Notes under the pieces: model-generated
What the model was told of the DNA's origin: nothing
Databases searched by the model: none
What the model saw: only the letters and a program-made list of their open reading frames with translations
Program-made: the position numbers and the translations under genes
Origin: Echinarachnius parma
Lineage: Eukaryota; Echinodermata; Echinoidea; Clypeasteroida; Echinarachniidae
Direction: 5' to 3'
Assembly (NCBI GenBank): GCA_037951105.1
Contig: JBAMJV010001372.1
Span: forward strand, 62,001-126,000
DNA length: 64,000 bases
Part shown: positions 10,701 to 19,700 of the stretch, piece by piece
Numbering within the stretch: the stretch's first letter is position 1
Layout of the letters: each line of letters begins with the position of its first letter

Positions 10701-13700
10701 TTTCCCTTTAATATAGGTGGTCACTATTCACAAGTTTGATTGTACCGTGCGTCCCAAAAAAAACTATACACTTTTGAAATGGCTGCCGAATAAAAAATAT
10801 ATGATTATGGGGGAAAAGTTTTATATGTATGGAAAGCTCATAAACTCAACTTTCATATGACACCAAAAAGTCCGAAAATAATTCATGCTTGGGTGAGCAC
10901 TGCTCACTTTTGTAAAGGGTATGAAAATTAGGTTGCGCAGGAATTAGCCTTCCAATTTGTGAGAGGTAAATCCTTTGGAGCTTATGGAATTGAGGATGAT
11001 ATGACCAATTTATGATCAATTGTGATGAGTTTGGGTTTGCTGAGTGAAATTTATGGTTTATGGGATTAACATTTTATGCATGAGTGAACAGGAATTGCAT
11101 TTATTATTGTAGCATTGTAACTTTCCCTGGTAGACTCAGTGGTGTGTTCACGGGAGTCAGGACGGAGTGATGGTACATGGTGCAGGGGAGGTGAAATGTA
11201 GGGTAGGACTTTGTTGGGTAGATGGGATAAGGGTCAAGAGGACATGTATGCCCCCCCCCCCTCTCTCTCTCTATCTCTCTCTCTTCCTGGGTGTGCTTGT
11301 GCATATCTCGACAATTCATATTCGTTGGTCTCCACTCCAAAATATCCAGACCACCTTCCCTTATCCCGAATTCTACCTACATTTCCCAAATTGGACTGGT
11401 TGCTATTATCCATTGACACCTGAAATCAATCACAATCTATCAGTCAATCAATCAATTCCGTGAATTAGACAATCAACATTCAGCTATCAATCACTTAATC
11501 AACAATGTATCAGTCAATCGGTGCATGTACATGTACCATCACCCCATCCTGACTCCCATGAACACACCACTGAGATTACCAGGGAAAGTTACAATGCTAC
11601 AATAAAAAAATGCAATTCCTGTTCACTCATGCATAAAAGTTTGGTTTAATAAACCATAAAATTCACTCAGCAAACCCAAACTGATCGCAATTGATCATGA
11701 ATTTATCATATCACCCTCAATTTTGTAAGCTCCAAAGGACTTACCTCTCACACATTGGAAGGCTAATTCCTGCGCAACCTAATTGTCATACCCTTTACAA
11801 AAGTGAGCAGTGCTCACCCAAGCATGAATTATTTTCGGACTTTTTGGTGTCATATGAACGTTGAGTCCATAAGCTATCCATATCATATAAACCTTTTCCC
11901 CCAGAATCATATATTTTTTATTCGGCAGCCATTTCAAAAGTGTATAGTTTTCAAAGGATTTACCTCTCACAAATTGGAAGGCTAATTCCTGCGCAACCTA
12001 ATTGTCATACCCTTTACAAAAGTGAGCAGTGCTCACCCAAGCATGAATTATTTTCGGACTTTTTGGTGTCATATGAAAGTTGAGTTTATGAGCTTTCCAT
12101 ACATATAAAACTTTTCCCCCAGTATCATATATTTTTTATTCGGCAGCCATTTCAAAAGTGTATAGTTTTTTTTGGGACGCACGGTATATTGAACGTATTT
12201 GTTATGATTGATTTTTTCTAGGTATATACTAAGGCTGAGTCATGTCGGTAATTGTCGGAACCGGGTCCCGATAAACTTTTACCGGTCGGGAACCGGTATC
12301 CCGATAAATTTTTACCGTCGAAACTCGGACCGGTAAAATCACGCAATCGTGCACGCATCGGCAAAATGCACTGTTTGGGGCTTATATTGCTCTTTTTATA
12401 TGCAAATAACATAATAAATACTGAGGCTTTAATGGATTTACATATCAATCTTTACATGAAAAGTTTTTTTTTTTTCGAAGTAAATTCATCGTTTGTTCAC
12501 CATTGCCCATCGCAACACGGTTCACAGAAACTTAGCCCGCTAGTCTGGGGGAAACATCACATGTACGACCGCTTGTGACTGTGAGCCACTGCATGCCCTT
12601 AAAAAGTGGCTATAAATTAGCCTTTTCGCAATCAACACCATTTTGATATTCTACTTACATGATTTCGAATGGCGTTTGACAGCCGAACAGAAAAAAAAAG
12701 AGCCCTGAAACAATGAAAACAACTACTCAAAACATCGATAAAAAACGACTACATCGCTCCAATTCGCTCGTATACCCTGTGTGCAAGTTACGGGGTCTCT
12801 TTTCTTGCGCAAGATCCATCCGCCGGGGACTTCCCCAATTCCTGGCGGATGGATCTTGCCGATAGAGGGCGTACTGGAACATAGTTCCACCGGCCCAGCG
12901 TATGAATCTCGCGGAAGAAAAAGAGACCCGTAACTTGCACACAGGGTATACGAGCGAATGGGAGCGATGTAGTCGTTTTTATCGATGTTTTGAGTAGTTG
13001 TTTTCATTGTTTTGGGGCTCATTTTTGTTTCTGTTCGGCTGTCAAACGCCATGAAATCATGTAAGTAGAATATCAAAACATTTTTAAATGGTGCAAATGA
13101 CCAAAAAACGTATTTTGAGCCACTTTTTGAATGCACTGGCTAATCAGCTGGATCATACAAAGATCCATCAGACAACTCCCCTGGAGTATCGGACTAACAT
13201 TGTGTGCACATCCGCCGACAATATCGTTCAAATGACTAGCAATTTTGCGCTTCCTGTTCAATTTCTGACTGTCAAACGAAGTAATGAACCAAGAATTTCT
13301 CGAAAATAACCACTCTTTAAAGTAAATGATATCAATTGCCCCGTTTTTATTTGAATTCCGCTACATTATTGTGATAATCTTAATTTCTTTTTTAACATTT
13401 TATTTTTTAAATTTTTTTTTCGGGGCACTGTTTCCCGATATACCGAACCGGGTCCCGATTGAAACGGTCGGTAACCGGTGTGATCGACCGAACCGACTCA
13501 GCCTTAGTATATACCTACTTAGATTATTATTGTACACTAGATTACAATTTTATTATTAAATTTAATGATTGGTTCTCAAGGTTGTTTATTCTATGTTCCG
13601 ATGTCCCTAGTTGTGCCCGCTGCTCTGATCTCTCCAAGTGGGTGGATAATATCGTGTGCAATCTGATGCTAGCTGGGAGCAAGCCTAAATTCCGGGAACA

Positions 13701-16700
13701 GGAACTTTGGAATGGCATTTAAATATGTTTTAACTTGTCTTTAATAGCAAGCATAGTGTCCTTATATTTGAATGTATTTATTCTATCAACTTTTTTTATT
13801 TTCCTAGGTGTGCCTGCTGCTCTAGTGTCCATCAAGTCAGTGGACATCCTGTGTTGTCTAATGCTAGCTGAGAAGGAGTAAACATTTACTGACAATGAAT
13901 GGGAACTTATATTTTCAACTTTATATCATAACTTAGAAACTAGAAAGTATGGGCAAAACGTCAGTCCCTAGGTGTAGCGGCTGCTCTGGTCTCCATCAAG
14001 TCAGTGGACATCCGAATTCGTCTGATGCCAGCTGGGAATGAACAGAATTTACTGACCACGAATTGGAATGTTTGAAAGGACATGCGATAACGTACACCAG
14101 CCTAAACTCCATACTGTACTTGAATTGAGTTGGTATTAAATAGTTCACCTCAAATGGTTTCCAAATTTGTTTGTTCGGATGTACCCAGGTGTTCCCTCTG
14201 CTCTGGTGTCCATCAAGTCGGTGGACATCATGTGCCGTCTGATGCTGGCTGAGAACGAGCAGGTCAGAGGGTCTGCAGCCATCGCTCTGGGCTATCTCAG
14301 CTACAACCATAAGGCTGAGAGACAGCTACTTAACAGGTATGTCTCCTAGTTTGTAAAATTCTTATTATGATTTAAAATTCATAACTATGTGAAAATGAAT
14401 GAGCTAACATGAAGAAGCAATAAAAAGATATATAAAATATCATTGTTTTATGAAAAATGCTGATGCATGCCAGAGGGTCTGCTGCCATCGCTCTGGGGTA
14501 TCTCAGCTTACAACCACAAGGCAGAGAGACAGCTACTTAATAGGTATGATAGTCTAGAACTTTGTTTTCTAACTTTGTGAATATTAATGAACTAGCATCG
14601 AAAAGCAATAAAATTGGCTATATCAAATACCATTGTTTTACAACAAATGCTGATACATACCATTTGTCTAAGCTGAGAATGAGCTTTGGGGTATCTCAGC
14701 TACAACCACAAGGCGGAGAGACAGCTACTTAACAGGTATGATGGGCTAGCTAGAACTCAGTTTCTCACTTTGAATATTGAAAAAACCTTGGAAAATATAA
14801 TACCTTGGATGTGGGCTTATAAAGTTTACAAACTTATTTGTGAAGTGCTTGCAATTTTACAAAGCAATGTCGAGTGAAAATTAACTGATGTTTGTGTGTT
14901 GGCTGAGTGTAGGTCCAGGGTATATATCAGCTACAACCACTTAACAGCTACTTAACGATATGTAGCAATAAAAAGCAAATTCAAATAGAATGTGTTCGAT
15001 GAAAAATAACTGCTAAATGTTCCGTGTTAGCGGAGATTATTTATAATTTATTTCTATATATCATCATTTATAAATTATTTATATCTTTTATTTCATTCCT
15101 TGTGTGCATTTATAGGTGTCGATTGGACCCCTACTTGTTCAAGGTGTTGCGTTACTACACGCAGAACTACAAGCTCTCGCCAGCTTTCCTTGAGGCGTGG
15201 AAACACTACCAACACATTGGTCTACCTCCCATTGAGTAAGTATCTGATATCAATGAATTAATAGGAAGCTAAACGCTGGCATTTTCGCCGACTGTTGCTG
15301 ATAAGTGCCTAATTTCTGCTACTCCTAGTCATAAATTTCATGTGGGTATCAATAATAATTGAAATAATCAGTATTTTTTTAGACAACTATCGTCTGTTGA
15401 CTCTATTTTGACTGACCATTTTAGGCTGTTTGGCTGCACTAACAAAAGCAGGCCATGTCACGACTGACATTACATAGCAACAGAGTCAACAACAGCGGAT
15501 ACTTAACCCGCTCTTTTGACTCGCCTTTTTTAACATTGATCGGGATCTTGAGTGCAACGCCACAGACATTAATATATAAATGTATATAATTTGTTACTTT
15601 TCTTCCCAAGCTCTGCCCAGAAGCCATGTTTGGTAGGCAAGAAGAACATTCCCTTCCTCAGCAACATCAAGAACCCAAATGGTAAGACAATGCTTTTCAT
15701 TCCTTTTTTTGATAATTATCAAACATTGAATCTCTATATGCCAAGTGGTGTTGAGACTCGAGATAGGTTAATAATAATATATTGTTGGGTGAGTGTGAGA
15801 AGGGCGTTAAGTTGATAAAATTGAGTTCTACATACCATCTTGTAGACTGGAACATTCTTCATTTGATGCCAAATTTTCAGATTGATATTTCAATTTATCC
15901 AAAATAAATGAGAGCTAAAATATCAAATATCAAATAGTTTCCACAAAACTCCCCAACTTTAAACACGATTATCTCTGAAGTACAAAAACTCGAAAAGTGA
16001 GTTAATGCCGTTCTCTTTCTCACCCAAAAATATTATGTTGATGCCCATATCTTCTCAGGTCCCCCCCCCCCCCCCCCCCCCAAAAAAAATTAAAAATTAA
16101 AAAATATATATACAGTCAACTTCGCGTAAGTCGAACTTGACGGGACCGTGTGAAACACTTCGACTTAGGCGATATTCGACTTGCACGTAAGTCGAAGAAA
16201 ATTCGCCTTGCGTAAATGTATGTTGTGGCCCCTACCACACACTGCATGCTATAGCTACACCTATTTGGATAGCAGCTTAGCACAGCGGGCTGATCGTTGC
16301 AATACAGGCATCCAGAAAGAAAAAACACACACACACAACTCAACTTTCATGTACACAGAACTCAACATTATATCTGTTGATAAAAAACCACATGGCCTGG
16401 TGATAGTTGGGTCACTGGTGCTAGGTCACATCAAGGATCCTTGGATTGGTCACATACTAAGTACTCAAACAGTACTAACACACACACTCGTACAATGTAT
16501 CATCCACACTCTCATACATTGTCCACAAACAGTGTGTTTCACATACACTGCATGCATGCACTACATGCATACACATCGGCTTGACTCGTCTACTTCGTAA
16601 TAGGGGGTTAATTATGTGCAAGCGTATATGTACTGCAAAATCAAGTATCAAGAGGAGAAAGGGAGAGCAAGAGAGAGGAGTTGAGAGAGATGCGAGATAA

Positions 16701-19700
16701 GAACAGACCTAAGGCGTGTCAGATTTTATTGCGAATTTCATGTTTTGTATTGAAAGTGTACCAAGAATTCGACTTACAAAAATCGACTTACGCAGAGGAA
16801 TAGCACACGCAAGTGTATGACAATAAATCGGGACTTTTTATAATTGTCGACTTACGCGATTATTCGATATATGCGACTTCGACTTACGCGGAGTTGACTG
16901 TATATATATATAAAAATATAATAATAATAATAATAATAATACAAGGCCCCAATTAACCTTAATACGGTTGGCTCTGGCAGGAAAGTAATACAAAAACTTA
17001 CCCCGTTGCCCAGGACATATTGTAGTTAATTTTCATACACTTGGTACATGGCTCGAATAGGTTCCTATAGCTAATGCATGTGGTGGCCACCTATAAACAC
17101 AATGGTTCGGACCCATAAACTGCATGTCAATAATCTTTTCTTTTTTTTTTTTCATTATTCCTCCGCATTCATTTGTGTCACTAAGACCTGTATTAATATA
17201 AAAATTATATGAGGTTATTGATTAAATTTCTGTTACTAAAAGAACAATTTCCTTTTGAAAAGTTTCATTCTTTTTTAAAATTTCTTGTGAGCTAACAGAT
17301 AATATACAACTAACGAATGGGCTTCTTGTGATAGTCAAATCTATTACCGAGGTGGGCTCAAAATGATTATTACCCGAAGCGTAGCTGAGGGTAATAGTCA
17401 TTTTGAGCCCACCGAGGTAATAGATTGCATATCACAATCAAGCACATTCGTTAGTTGTTTTATATCACTCATCAATATCAGTGATTGTGTTCAGCTTATA
17501 GCAAAATAAGTGAAAATCTCTTGAATATTTCATAAAATCGCTTGTAAATTTTGATATAAAAATCAATCGACATTAATGAAGCCAGATGAGCCTCCAGAAC
17601 CTGGGCGCATCTAATACGCTTAAAGTCATTGTTATTTTGCGCATACAATCACAAAGACGCAAAACCGAGTGCGCACCAACGCGCTGGCAGTTGCGCACAT
17701 ACGCAATGAATGCGTGCTAACGCTCCCACGGATGTGCTTATTGGCTGTCTTGGCGTTCTTCTTCCTAGGGTGTTAGTTTTTACCAGCAATGGCAATCACG
17801 TGACTAGAACGTGTGCGCCATAGAGCACTGCACAGATTTGATCGCGTGTGCATTTTGCTTAAACACATGATCTATGGGACGAACGCGTAACGAACTTTTA
17901 GTGTTAATTTTTTGCTAACAGCCCGGTCAAGTGATTGCGCGGGGATTGCGCGTGTTGTCCAAAACTATCATTTGTCAAATACAATGGTAAAACGATCTTA
18001 TGAGGGATATAATACCATGTATTCAGAGTTAAGTCGGTTAAAGAGTGTGGGATGAATGCCATAGTTTTTTGTTATAATATGGAGTCCCTTTTATTTTTGT
18101 TTTCTTATTTTGTTCAAATCATTAGTTCTGTCAGTTAGTGCAAAATATTGTTGATTTTACATTTTCTGTTTAACTTTTAAAAACGTTCTATATTAGTACT
18201 ATTGGTTTCATTAGGGTTACCAACAAATATTTCATGTTATTGAATAAATTGTCTGAGTCTTTAATTTCTTTGAAATAATAATTTTTGTGAAACCTCTCTT
18301 CTAACTATCAACAATGCATGCATAGCCTTTGATGGGTAAGTTTTGCTCTGATGTTTAGTTGTCTTAATTGATTGTTCCCCGTAATTGTGCTATTAACAAA
18401 AATATTGTTTGCTGTGATTTCTCATTCACTGTTCACCTTTATCATCAACCACTAGTTACATAATTATTCATTATTCACTCTCTATCATATCATGGCCCCG
18501 TTGCAGAAAGAGATACAATCGATTGTAAGTTACAATTGACCGTAGGTCAGTAAATTTACGAGGTTCAACCAATCAGATTTACGCATCTAGAACACATGAT
18601 CTGACTCACAATTAATTGTAAATTACGATCAATTGTATCTCTTTCTGCAACGGGGCCCTGGCCACGTTAAAACCTGTCTGTTTATTGATACACAAGGAAG
18701 TGATTATGGAGTGCCGTTTGGTGTATTTTCTGTGTAATTACAGTCAAACCTGTGAAAATAGTGACCACCTAAGGGGATAAAACAAGAAAAAGTGACCATT
18801 GTAGACAGGTGACCTCTACAGACGAGTTCTATACATTTTTCGCTGCCAGGGATACATTACGTTGGCCACTATAGGCAGGTTGGCTGCTATAAACAGGTGG
18901 CTGCTAAGACGGGTTTGGCTACACACTAATTGGTTGTCATGGAGCACAGCATTTGCAGTTAACATCAGCCCTCAATCATTTTAACTCGTAATGTGCCAGG
19001 GATTTTAATGCTCTATGGCATTTGTGTGCATTGTAACTCTAAAAATGCGAGCTTGGCACGTTAGGAGTTGAAGGGAACCAACACCCACAAATAATATTCT
19101 TATAAATGAAAGGTACGTAATAGTTTTAGTAGTCCATTCCGCCAACAAGTTCAGAAATATAGGTTTCTAGGCAAATTATAAAATTGAAAAACACATCACC
19201 AATACTAAAGTAGAGCTCTGTGTTCAAACGTATGCGTGTATAGAATTGGTGCACTCGCAGTTGTTTGGCGCATACAGAACCATGCGTTTCCGTGTTGGTG
19301 AATAAATGTATTACACAATGAGTCAATATGAACATCCTTATCAAAAGTCTACATTGAATATGGACGATACATTTCACATACTTATTCATAATATAAAAAT
19401 AAATTATATGTTACATTAGTTAATAACCTCATGTTTCCTTTTATATATCACAATTATTTTGTTTACAATTCTTATTTTTTTAACAACTTTATAAGATTTT
19501 TAATATGAAAACATATATTTTTAGCATTACTCTATTATTTCTCTTTTACTATGTATTATTGGTTTTATATTTATTAGACTCATTATATAATTGCATTAAA
19601 CTCATTTAATTTCACAGATAATTATAGGTAGTCAGGTACATTGGACACAACACATACTTAACTAGCACATGCACACCAAAGTCAGGCTGCCACTAGTGAT

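Noticed and set aside
11104..11463. Several overlapping frames on both strands
   Set aside because: They lie in the centre of a fold-back element with CT repeats; no protein similarity is apparent.
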